Positions 55,803-64,000 of a stretch of DNA of 64,000 bases are shown here, in pieces (the first letter of the stretch is position 1; the number at the start of each line of letters is the position of its first letter). The position numbers and the translations under genes were made by a program. The notes beneath the pieces were generated by a model that had not been told where the DNA came from, searched no databases, and was given only the letters and a program-made list of their open reading frames with translations. The DNA comes from Thalassobacillus pellis (GTDB lineage Bacteria > Bacillota > Bacilli > Bacillales > Halobacillaceae): NCBI RefSeq assembly GCF_016908295.1, contig NZ_JAFBDO010000003.1, positions 124,001 through 188,000 of the forward strand. The letters run 5' to 3'.

Positions 55803-56066
55803 TCAAGATGGGTTAATGGCGCTTTCGTGCTGGTGTTTTCTATCGTCATCCATCATATCGATGCCGGTCTTGGCGGCTGCTGTAACCGGGCAGTATCGGA
55901 CGATGCCCTCCGCTACCTTCATTGCTCCGGCCATGATCATCCAGAGGTTAGGCTTATCATATGGGCGTTTGATAGAGCGGATGACATAAAAAACCATCAA
56001 GGTTAACCCTCCCGTGATCCGGAACATGGCATTCAAGATTCCGATATTTGGTTTCACTCTTAACAT
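55803..56066 (-). CDS. Small DUF2892/YgaP-like membrane protein
   Basis: The 87-aa protein begins VKPNIGILNAMFRITGGLTLMVFY, matching DUF2892 proteins: two hydrophobic segments (about 10-30 and 43-60) with an EGIVRYCPVTAAAKTGI C-terminal stretch including a conserved cysteine. Function unknown. The minus-strand ATG at 56066 lies 9 bp after GAAGGGAG; the frame could start at 56087, but that ATG precedes the site. It is convergent with purD. Confidence 0.8.
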   Translation of the reverse strand: MLRVKPNIGILNAMFRITGGLTLMVFYVIRSIKRPYDKPNLWMIMAGAMKVAEGIVRYCPVTAAAKTGIDMMDDDRKHQHESAINPS

Positions 56067-56178
56067 GTCAGGTTTCTCCCTTCTCATAAATCGATTGCTT
56101 GCTGCTTCAAAACTTTACTGCGTTCAAGCCCTCCATGTGTTACGATAGAAAAAAACTCCAACGAATGGGGGATTGGAC

Positions 56179-57921
56179 ATGAATGAACATCGTTTTCGCT
56201 GGCGGAACCGGCAGCTGAGAGAGCATGCTGCCATCATAGATGGAAAGCTTCCGCCGACCAAGTTAATCAAGAATGCTACGTACTTGAACGTTTACATAAA
56301 ACAATGGATGGAAGGCAACATCTGGATCGACAAGGACCGTATCGTCTATGTCGGTAAAGAATTGCCGGAAAACATGGATGGTGCTTCTGTCATCGATGCT
56401 GAAGGACAATACATTGTTCCAGGTTATGTCGAGCCGCATTCCCATCCGTTCCAACTTTATAATCCCCAGAGCCTGGCACTTTATGCAGCAAAAACGGGGA
56501 CGACCACACTTGTGAATGACAATCTGATGTGGCTTTTTTTGTTGGATAAAAAGAAAGCGTTTTCTTTATTGGAAAAATTCGTCGAACTGCCTGCTTCCGT
56601 GTTTTGGTGGGCACGATATGATTCCCAGTCAGCGCTTCAGGAAAAAGATAATGAACAATTTTCGGAAAATGTCCTGCCATGGCTGCAGCATGATGCTGTC
56701 ATCCAAGGCGGGGAATTGACAGCATGGCCGGAAGTTATGAAAGGCGATGACCAGATGCTTTACTGGATGCAGGAAACGACGAGACTGAGAAAACCGGTTG
56801 AAGGCCACCTGCCTGGAGCTTCAGAACGGACATTAACAAAAATGAGACTCCTTGGTGTTGATTCAGACCATGAGTCAATGACCGCCGATGATGTTGTGAA
56901 GCGGCTGGAAATCGGATATAGTGTCGGCCTGCGATACTCCTCGATCCGACCTGATTTGCCGGATATTTTAAAAGAACTGGTGAACAGGAATCATACCCAG
57001 TTTGACAGGATGATGCTTACTACTGACGGATCGACACCAGGCTTTTATGAGTCTGGCATCATGAATCCGTGTATCAAGATTGCCATCGAAGCCGGGGTGC
57101 CAGTGATTGATGCTTATTTGATGGCTTCCTATCAGCCGGCCAGACACTTCGGCCTTGATTATCGTATCGGAAGTATCGCGCCTGGAAGAACTGCACATTT
57201 GAACTTTTTATCAGACCCGGAGGACCCAGTCCCTCATTCTATCATTGCGAAAGGGGAATGGGTAAAACGCAATGGAAAAGAAGTGCTGGAAGAGAAACCG
57301 ATCCATTGGATGAATTATGGCGTTACACCTCTTCATTTGAAATGGGAACTCCATGATGATGATCTTGAATTTTCCATGCCGCTTGGGATGGAAATGGTGA
57401 ATGACGTCATTATGAAACCTTATGCGGTCAAATTAGATGCCTCCACTGACGTGCTGCCAGATAATCAGAAAGAATCCTTTCTGCTCCTCATTGATCGGGA
57501 GGGAGAGTGGAGGGTGAACACAATACTGAAAGGGTACACCAGCCAACTTGGCGGCCTCGTGAGTTCCTACTCTAATACGGGCGATATTGTCCTGATCGGT
57601 AAAAGGAAGACAGATATGAAACTCGCATTCAATCGGATGAGAGAAATTGGAGGCGGGATTGTTCTGGCCCACAAAGGAAAAATCATTTTTGAGATGCCGC
57701 TGAAGCTTTCTGGGGTAATGTCTGACAAACCAATGGAAACAGTCATGGAAAAGGAAAAAGATCTTCGGGAGATTCTACAGTCATTTGGTTATCCATTCGG
57801 CGATCCGGTATACACACTCCTGTTTTTATCTTCCGTGCATTTACCGTACATCAGAATCACTCCGGTTGGAATTTTGGATGTCAAAAAGAAAGAGGTACTC
57901 TTTCCTGCAATAATGCGTTAA
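56179..57921 (+). CDS. yerA: Adenine deaminase family protein (YerA)
   Basis: The 580-aa amidohydrolase is of the adenine deaminase type, expected to turn adenine into hypoxanthine plus ammonia. Metal-binding motif EPHSHPFQLYN (about 92-102); further segments are GHLPGASE (about 211-218), LTTDGSTPGFYESGIM (about 278-293) and GGGIVLAHKGKIIFEMPL (about 492-509). Some catalytic positions differ from AdeC (EPHSH rather than DAHTH), so activity should be treated as probable. ATG 56179 is 6 bp after GAATGGGGGA. Position after the pur operon matches B. subtilis yerA. Confidence 0.88.
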   Translation: MNEHRFRWRNRQLREHAAIIDGKLPPTKLIKNATYLNVYIKQWMEGNIWIDKDRIVYVGKELPENMDGASVIDAEGQYIVPGYVEPHSHPFQLYNPQSLALYAAKTGTTTLVNDNLMWLFLLDKKKAFSLLEKFVELPASVFWWARYDSQSALQEKDNEQFSENVLPWLQHDAVIQGGELTAWPEVMKGDDQMLYWMQETTRLRKPVEGHLPGASERTLTKMRLLGVDSDHESMTADDVVKRLEIGYSVGLRYSSIRPDLPDILKELVNRNHTQFDRMMLTTDGSTPGFYESGIMNPCIKIAIEAGVPVIDAYLMASYQPARHFGLDYRIGSIAPGRTAHLNFLSDPEDPVPHSIIAKGEWVKRNGKEVLEEKPIHWMNYGVTPLHLKWELHDDDLEFSMPLGMEMVNDVIMKPYAVKLDASTDVLPDNQKESFLLLIDREGEWRVNTILKGYTSQLGGLVSSYSNTGDIVLIGKRKTDMKLAFNRMREIGGGIVLAHKGKIIFEMPLKLSGVMSDKPMETVMEKEKDLREILQSFGYPFGDPVYTLLFLSSVHLPYIRITPVGILDVKKKEVLFPAIMR

Positions 57922-57962
57922 AATGTAGAAGAGAAAAAATAAGGCTTTAAGGGTGGGAATAA

Positions 57963-59015
57963 GTGAAAAAGTATTTAATAGGACTCCTGATGCTTAGCTT
58001 GATAGCTTTGGCAGCCTGTTCAGAAGAAGGAGCCAGTCCAAAAAATACAGAGAAAGAAAAGAGCGGCGAAGTCGAAGAAAAAGAAAAAGAACCGGCTGAA
58101 ACCGCAGAAAAGAAACAAGTCTATCCGCTTACTGGTAAGGTGACCGACAAGAGTATTGACCACCGGGCGCTGGCCGTCATGGTCAATAATCATACGAAGG
58201 CCAGGCCACAGACCGGTTTGAGTGACGCAGACATAGTCTATGAAGTTTTGGCAGAAGGTATGATTACCAGATTTCTTGCCGTATTCCACAGTGAAATTCC
58301 GGACACGATCGGTCCGGTAAGAAGCGCAAGACCTTATTACGTTGAACTCGCAAAAGGGTTTGACGCCATTTATATCTACCATGGGGCTGCGAAATTCATC
58401 GATGAACAGATTCAAAAGGATGGTATCGATTTTCTTAATGGTGCCTATTATGATAATGATGGGAAATTATTTGAACGGGCCAGTTTCCGCGAGGCACCAC
58501 ACAATTCCTATCTTCTGACATCTGGAATAAAGGACGCCTTGGAACGAAAAGGATATGATATGGAAAAGAAAATGGAGCCACTGCCTTTTTCGGAAAAAGG
58601 TAATGCAGCCGACGGTGGAAAACTTGTCTCTAAGCTCAAAATCGTCTATTCTAATAATCCGTTGGAGACAGTTTCCTACAGCTACAATAAGAAAAGTGAA
58701 AAATACGTTCGCTCCAGTGACGGAGAACTTTCAGTCGAATATGGAAAAGAGAAAGCTCTTGCCGTCGATAATGTCTTCATCGTTGAAACAAAACACCGGG
58801 TAGTTGATTCAGCTGGAAGAAGAAAAGTGGATTTGACATCCGGTGGTAAAGGGTACCTGTTACAAAAAGGGAAGCTTCATGAAGTTACATGGAAAAACGA
58901 GGACGGCAGAATCGTCCCAGAAAATATGGAGTTTGTGCCAGGACAGACATGGATCAACATCGTACCTGAGGATCCTGGTATCAGTCGTTCCGTTTCATTT
59001 ATGGAAGCAGAATAG
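57963..59015 (+). CDS. yerB: DUF3048 lipoprotein YerB
   Basis: The 350-aa protein has a lipoprotein signal (lipobox LAAC, Cys at 19), a charged Glu/Lys-rich linker (about 22-52) and DUF3048 domains (MVNNHTKARPQTGLSDADIVYE, two parts, about 73-94; then VFHSEIPDTIGPVRSAR). It is anchored outside the membrane; the function is not established. The start is GTG 57963, 7 bp after AAGGGTGGG. yerC follows after 13 bp, so they form one unit. Confidence 0.9.
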   Translation: MKKYLIGLLMLSLIALAACSEEGASPKNTEKEKSGEVEEKEKEPAETAEKKQVYPLTGKVTDKSIDHRALAVMVNNHTKARPQTGLSDADIVYEVLAEGMITRFLAVFHSEIPDTIGPVRSARPYYVELAKGFDAIYIYHGAAKFIDEQIQKDGIDFLNGAYYDNDGKLFERASFREAPHNSYLLTSGIKDALERKGYDMEKKMEPLPFSEKGNAADGGKLVSKLKIVYSNNPLETVSYSYNKKSEKYVRSSDGELSVEYGKEKALAVDNVFIVETKHRVVDSAGRRKVDLTSGGKGYLLQKGKLHEVTWKNEDGRIVPENMEFVPGQTWINIVPEDPGISRSVSFMEAE

Positions 59016-59028
59016 GAGGAGTACATCC

Positions 59029-59331
59029 ATGCAGATTGATAAATTGCGAGGAAAGACACTCGATCAGCTATTTGAATCGATCCTCGCCTTAGAAAGTGTA
59101 GAAGAATGTTATCGATTTTTCGATGACCTGGCCACAATGAATGAGGTCCAGTCATTGGCACAGCGCCTTGAAGTAGCACGCATGCTGCGGGAGGGCTATA
59201 CCTATCATAAAATTGAAACCGAAACCGGAGCATCGACAGCGACAATTTCCCGCGTGAAACGCAGTCTTAACTATGGGAATGACGCTTACCAGATGGCGCT
59301 CGACCGGCTTGCACACAAAGATCGCACCTGA
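59029..59331 (+). CDS. yerC: TrpR-like DNA-binding protein YerC
   Basis: The 100-aa protein has the YerC/YecD TrpR-like fold: LFESILALESVEECYRFFDD, LAQRLEVARMLREGYTY, and a helix-turn-helix with TGASTATISRVKRSLNYG (about 68-85). It should be a small regulator, target unknown. The ATG at 59029 has AGGAGGA 8 bp upstream. A longer frame starting at 58843 runs through yerB in another phase and is rejected. Confidence 0.92.
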   Translation: MQIDKLRGKTLDQLFESILALESVEECYRFFDDLATMNEVQSLAQRLEVARMLREGYTYHKIETETGASTATISRVKRSLNYGNDAYQMALDRLAHKDRT

Positions 59332-59357
59332 CGTTGTCAGTCTGCGATCTTTTCTTT
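59317..59357 (+). terminator. Intrinsic terminator overlapping the end of yerC
   Basis: AAAGATCGCA (59317-59326, within the last codons of yerC) pairs with TGCGATCTTT (59343-59352), then a TCTTTT run. The stop codon is in the loop. Confidence 0.85.
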
Positions 59358-59840
59358 TGAGGCAGAAAATCAGTGGCATGCTGAAAGCGATTCTTTTCCT
59401 ATTTATAAAGGTACAAAGTGTGTACATAGTACTGCTGGGCTGAGAACCCAAATCCTTGCTCCGCTGATTCTGAGCTATGAACCGCTGATATCGGCTCCCT
59501 TCCGCTGATGATATCTCGAAACGTTCCCGTTGATGGGAGAATGAGATAGCCTGGATTTCCAAGTATGGCTTTTTCAGGTGTGGTTATGGTGCTACGCTGA
59601 GGAAAGGAATCTCACTCCTGCCGGCAGAAAAAGCAGCTAGAGGAAAAGAGGCAACTGAAAAACGGTAGAATTAGATAAGGTATGGATTTAAAATAGCGGT
59701 TGTCCATCGCTGGGATAAAGAGCGTTACGCTAAGGATTGGTTTAAGCTTGTCATAGGTGGACAAGGCACTTGAAATAATTTTAAGGGATTCGATGCTCTC
59801 TATACCTTAATGTGGTTTTATTTAATGTTTTTTGCACAGG
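59358..59840. other. Intergenic region, no gene
   Basis: Includes the CCGCTGAT repeats near 59461 and about 300 bp of unassigned DNA. Minus-strand frames here do not look like protein. Confidence 0.5.
59461..59535. repeat. Short degenerate repeats with CCGCTGAT core
   Basis: CCGCTGAT begins at 59461, 59482 and 59502; a CCGTTGAT variant begins at 59527. Spacing is 20-25 bp. Related clusters are familiar in Bacillaceae intergenic DNA; function unknown. Confidence 0.6.
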
Positions 59841-60095
59841 AAAAAAGGGTGATATTCTTTAAAATCAAAGAAAATCACCCTTTTTAAAATTGCCGCTATT
59901 AAAGTTTATAACGATATATGGTTATATCATGGGTGATTCCACGATGAGCGAGTGGCGGTGACGCCTGCGGGAACAGCACGGGCCTATGATCCACTTGGTC
60001 AAGTGGTTTTCTTGACCAAGAAGGCTTTAGGCCGTGCCCGCGGCAAGCATCCGCCGGCAAGCGATTCAGGAGAATCAACAACAAACTTTAACATG
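59841..60095 (+). repeat. R3 repeat, longest copy
   Basis: About 255 nt: a terminator-like hairpin (AAAAAGGGTGAT / ATCACCCTTTTT), a GTTTATAACGAT word, GAGCGAGTGGCGGTGACGCC, a stem CACTTGGTCAAG / CTTGACCAAG region, GGCCGTGCCCGCGGCAAGC, and GGAGAATCAACAACAAACTT. Partial copies lie at 28362-28494 and 29923-29985. Confidence 0.75.
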
Positions 60096-60244
60096 TCCTT
60101 TCGATTATAAAGGTCTTTTTCAGTGACTGAAAGGAAAACTCAGGGGTTCCTTCACAAGCTGTAAATACTTCTTAAAGCATCTCGAAAAACTGCCACTTAG
60201 ACATCCATCCCCTGGTTCCTTTTCGACAGGGATTTTTGCTATAA

Positions 60245-60250
60245 TATAAT
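60245..60250 (+). promoter_or_regulatory. Likely -10 box of the pcrB-pcrA-ligA operon
   Basis: Two overlapping TATAAT boxes at 60240 and 60245. No good TTGACA lies upstream (TTCGAC at 60222 gives 17 bp spacing to the second). Confidence 0.45.
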
Positions 60251-60279
60251 AATGGACAACAGTATTGGAGGACAGAATC

Positions 60280-60963
60280 GTGTACAATGTGAACGAGTGG
60301 CAACATGTTTTCAAGCTCGATCCAAATAAAGATATCTCGGATGAAAATCTTGAGAAAATATGTGATTCAGGGACAGATGCAGTCATCGTCGGCGGAACAG
60401 ATGATGTCACACTTGACGGGGTGCTGAATCTGCTGGCGAGAATCCGGCGTTATGCAGTGCCTTGCGTGCTGGAAATTTCGAATCTCGAGTCGATTACACC
60501 GGGGTTTGATTTTTATTTCATCCCTATGGTCATGAATAGTCAGGACAAAACATGGATGATGGACATGCAGCATCAGGCTGTTAAGGAGTATGGCGACCTC
60601 ATGGATTGGGAAGAGCTGTTTGTCGAGGGTTACTGCATTCTTAACCCGGATGCGAAAGCATTCAAGCATACAAATAGCAGGCTTCCTGACAGGGAAGATG
60701 TCATTGCCTATGCCCGAATGGCAGAGCACATGTATCATTTGCCGGTTTTTTACTTAGAATACAGCGGAATATACGGCGATGCCGGGCTTGTCGAAGAAGT
60801 GAAAAGTACATTAAACAAGACAAAATTATTCTACGGCGGAGGCATCACTAATGCAGAACAGGCAAAAGAAATGAAACAGCATGCCGATGTCATCGTGGTC
60901 GGAAATGTAATATATGAAGATATCAAGTCTGCTATCAAGACGGTCAAGGCAGCAAAAGGATAA
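60280..60963 (+). CDS. pcrB: Heptaprenylglyceryl phosphate synthase PcrB
   Basis: PcrB (227 aa) is a TIM barrel that couples a heptaprenyl group to glycerol 1-phosphate, making an archaeal-type ether lipid precursor. Matches to Bacillus PcrB include [32 protein letters not shown] and the phosphate-binding [13 protein letters not shown] and [15 protein letters not shown] 60280 is 8 bp after TTGGAGGA; the TTG at 60265 overlaps that site. pcrA follows after 22 bp. Confidence 0.93.
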   Translation: MYNVNEWQHVFKLDPNKDISDENLEKICDSGTDAVIVGGTDDVTLDGVLNLLARIRRYAVPCVLEISNLESITPGFDFYFIPMVMNSQDKTWMMDMQHQAVKEYGDLMDWEELFVEGYCILNPDAKAFKHTNSRLPDREDVIAYARMAEHMYHLPVFYLEYSGIYGDAGLVEEVKSTLNKTKLFYGGGITNAEQAKEMKQHADVIVVGNVIYEDIKSAIKTVKAAKG

Positions 60964-60985
60964 TTATTAAAAGGATGGTGTAGAC

Positions 60986-63214
60986 ATGACCCAGGCAATC
61001 AACGGGTTATTGAAAGGCCTTAACGAACAACAACGAAATGCAGTTACCCATACGGAAGGGCCTCTGCTCATCATGGCAGGAGCAGGTAGTGGAAAGACAC
61101 GTGTGCTGACGCACCGGATTGCTTACCTGATGGAAGAAAAAGAAGTGTCCCCCCGCAGTATTTTGGCGATTACGTTTACAAATAAAGCAGCTCGTGAAAT
61201 GAAAGAGCGTGTCGAGCGGCTCGTAGGATCGGCAGGTGACCAGCTTTGGATGTCCACATTCCACTCCATGTGTGTCCGTATTTTGCGGAGGGATATCGAC
61301 CGGATCGGATATGAACGCAATTTTTCCATTCTTGATTCAAGCGACCAGTTGTCAGTCATCAAGCAGGTGTTGAAGCAGCTTAACCTTGATCCGAAAAAAT
61401 GGGATCCACGCGCCATGCTTGGTGCCATCAGCGGAGCGAAAAATGAACTCATGTCCCCGGAGGATTATGCCCAGCAGGCTGGAGGATTTTACGAAGAACA
61501 AGTCGCAGAAGTATATAAACGCTACCAGAAAACCCTCGTGAAGAATCAATCGCTTGATTTTGATGACTTGATCATGCAGACACTGAACCTGTTCGACAGG
61601 CTTCCAGAGGTATTGGAATATTACCAGCGCCGGTTCCAATACATCCACGTGGATGAGTATCAGGATACGAACCATGCGCAGTATCAGCTCGTCAATCAGC
61701 TGGCAAGCAAGTACAAGAACCTCTGTGTCGTTGGAGATTCTGACCAATCCATCTACCGCTGGCGAGGAGCAGATATTAAGAATATCCTGTCCTTTGAAAA
61801 AGACTACCCGAACGCCCGTGTCATCCTGCTTGAACAGAACTATCGTTCCACCAAAACAATTCTTGATGCAGCTAACAAAGTAATCGAGAACAACTCAGGC
61901 AGGAAACCGAAGCGCCTTTGGACGGATAATGACGGCGGCGAGAAAATTTATTACCAGGAAGCAGCGACTGAACGGGAAGAAGGTCTTTTTGTTACGAATA
62001 AAATTGAAGAACTCGTCCATAACGGAAAATGCAGCTATAAAGATGTGGCGATTCTGTATCGGACAAATGCCCAATCACGTACGATTGAGGAAACATTCGT
62101 CAAAGCAGGTATTCCCTATCAAATGATTGGCGGTACGAAGTTCTACGACCGTAAAGAAATCAAGGATATGCTCGCTTACCTGCGTCTGATCGCAAACCCG
62201 AATGATGATTTGAGTTTTGCGCGTGTGATCAATGAACCAAAACGTGGTGTCGGAAAAACAAGCATGGAGAAGCTTCAGGCTTACGCTACAGATCACGATA
62301 TTTCCTTGTACGATGCTGCAGCTGAAGTAGATTTTGTCGGCGTCAGTGCAAAAGCTGCGAAGTCAATCATCAACTTCCGGACAATGATCAAAAAATGGAC
62401 CCAGCAGCAGGAATTCCTGTCAGCCACGGATATGGTGCAGGAGGTAATCGAAAAAACCGGTTACGAAGAAATGCTGAAAAATGAGAAAAGCATCGAAGCA
62501 CAAAGTCGTCTGGAAAACATTGAAGAGTTCAAATCGGTTACCAAAAACTTCGAAGAAAACAGCGATGACAAAACATTGATTGCATTTTTGACCGATCTTG
62601 CACTTATTGCCGATATCGATCAGATGGACGAAGATCCGATGGGGGATAATAAAGTCGTCCTCATGACACTCCATTCTGCAAAAGGGCTGGAATTTCCAAT
62701 TGTCTTTTTGATTGGAATGGAAGAGAACGTATTCCCGCACAGCAGGTCCATTATGGATGATGATGAAATGGAAGAGGAGCGTCGTCTCGCTTATGTTGGT
62801 ATAACCCGGGCGGAAAAGCAGCTATACATGACTCATGCGAAGATGCGCACCTTATATGGAAGAACGAACATGAATCCGGTCAGCCGTTTCATCAATGAAA
62901 TACCTCAAGAAATGATGGAAGGGAAAGCTGCCAAAGAAAGCTTCCCATTTTTCAATCAGAATAAACAGACTGCAGGTTTTCAACAAAAGCCGCAGCCTAA
63001 AAGGGCTGCTCAGAAAATCAGAGATAGACAAACGTCAGGCGGAGAGAAAGTCACCTGGCAGGCTGGCGATAAGGCAAACCATAAAAAGTGGGGCGAAGGA
63101 ACAGTCGTCAAGGTACAGGGGGAAGGTGAAGCAATGGAGCTTGATATCGCATTCCCGGCACCAGTCGGCGTCAAGCGCCTTCTTGCTAAATTTGCACCAA
63201 TCACAAAAGGATAA
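60986..63214 (+). CDS. pcrA: ATP-dependent DNA helicase PcrA
   Basis: PcrA (742 aa) is a UvrD-family 3'-5' helicase in repair and replication-conflict handling. Motifs in order: Q motif NEQQRNAV, Walker A GAGSGKTR (about 33-40), [17 protein letters not shown] (about 223-229), [42 protein letters not shown] (about 563-576) and [11 protein letters not shown]. The C-terminal Tudor-like domain (about 685-742, [10 protein letters not shown]) binds RNA polymerase in relatives. Confidence 0.97.
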   Translation: MTQAINGLLKGLNEQQRNAVTHTEGPLLIMAGAGSGKTRVLTHRIAYLMEEKEVSPRSILAITFTNKAAREMKERVERLVGSAGDQLWMSTFHSMCVRILRRDIDRIGYERNFSILDSSDQLSVIKQVLKQLNLDPKKWDPRAMLGAISGAKNELMSPEDYAQQAGGFYEEQVAEVYKRYQKTLVKNQSLDFDDLIMQTLNLFDRLPEVLEYYQRRFQYIHVDEYQDTNHAQYQLVNQLASKYKNLCVVGDSDQSIYRWRGADIKNILSFEKDYPNARVILLEQNYRSTKTILDAANKVIENNSGRKPKRLWTDNDGGEKIYYQEAATEREEGLFVTNKIEELVHNGKCSYKDVAILYRTNAQSRTIEETFVKAGIPYQMIGGTKFYDRKEIKDMLAYLRLIANPNDDLSFARVINEPKRGVGKTSMEKLQAYATDHDISLYDAAAEVDFVGVSAKAAKSIINFRTMIKKWTQQQEFLSATDMVQEVIEKTGYEEMLKNEKSIEAQSRLENIEEFKSVTKNFEENSDDKTLIAFLTDLALIADIDQMDEDPMGDNKVVLMTLHSAKGLEFPIVFLIGMEENVFPHSRSIMDDDEMEEERRLAYVGITRAEKQLYMTHAKMRTLYGRTNMNPVSRFINEIPQEMMEGKAAKESFPFFNQNKQTAGFQQKPQPKRAAQKIRDRQTSGGEKVTWQAGDKANHKKWGEGTVVKVQGEGEAMELDIAFPAPVGVKRLLAKFAPITKG

Positions 63215-64000
<786 letters not shown>

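Overview
The window looks like chromosomal DNA of a low-to-medium GC, endospore-forming Bacillaceae, most likely one of the halotolerant genera (Halobacillus, Virgibacillus, Pontibacillus or relatives). This rests on B. subtilis-like gene order in three blocks (nasBCDEF; yeaC-yeaD-yebA-guaA-pbuG-yebE-yebG-purEKBCSQLFMNHD; yerA-yerB-yerC-pcrB-pcrA-ligA), AGGAGG-type ribosome binding sites, frequent TTG/GTG starts and Bacillaceae-type intergenic repeats. No rRNA, tRNA, CRISPR array, phage or intact insertion sequence was seen. The first gene (nasB) and last gene (ligA) are cut by the window edges.

Layout. 1-6.9 kb: assimilatory nitrate/nitrite reductase operon nasB(partial)-C-D-E-F. 7-19.5 kb: single genes and small operons, each with its own terminator: a BCCT transporter, a YtcJ-like amidohydrolase, a YitT membrane protein, a DUF3231 protein (minus), a PAS-STAS regulator, a PAP2 phosphatase, an AlsS-type acetolactate synthase paired with an aldehyde dehydrogenase, and glutamate dehydrogenase (minus). 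19.5-20.1 kb holds a 59-codon secreted-peptide ORF or gene remnant. 20.1-28.3 kb: a carbohydrate cluster (LacI regulator, lipoprotein binding protein, two permeases, YcjQ-like dehydrogenase, YcjR-like epimerase, GH13_18 glucosyl phosphorylase) matching much of the E. coli ycj cluster for gulosides/glucosides, with the same 14-bp operator before the regulator and before the transport genes. 28.5-33 kb: MFS transporter, membrane diguanylate cyclase, a small WGxxGxxG-type secreted protein, a glutamine-rich small protein and about 0.7 kb of non-coding DNA.

33-55.8 kb: MoxR/DUF58/transglutaminase operon, then purine metabolism. guaA, pbuG and the 12-gene purE-D operon each follow a guanine-class (C74) purine riboswitch and an intrinsic terminator, so import, IMP synthesis and GMP synthesis should all fall when guanine or hypoxanthine is plentiful. 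An Hsp20 gene and yebE-yebG lie between pbuG and purE. 55.8-64 kb: a small DUF2892 membrane protein, adenine deaminase-like yerA, lipoprotein yerB, TrpR-like yerC, a 0.9-kb repeat-rich gap, and pcrB-pcrA-ligA.

Three families of short interspersed repeats are scattered through the intergenic spaces: R1, about 95 nt with two hairpins; R2, about 117 nt and strongly palindromic; R3, about 250 nt and mosaic. One R1 copy lies between the guaA riboswitch terminator and guaA. The most interesting system is the Gram-positive ycj-type cluster, which lacks the YcjS dehydrogenase, the second (kojibiose) phosphorylase and a transporter ATPase locally.
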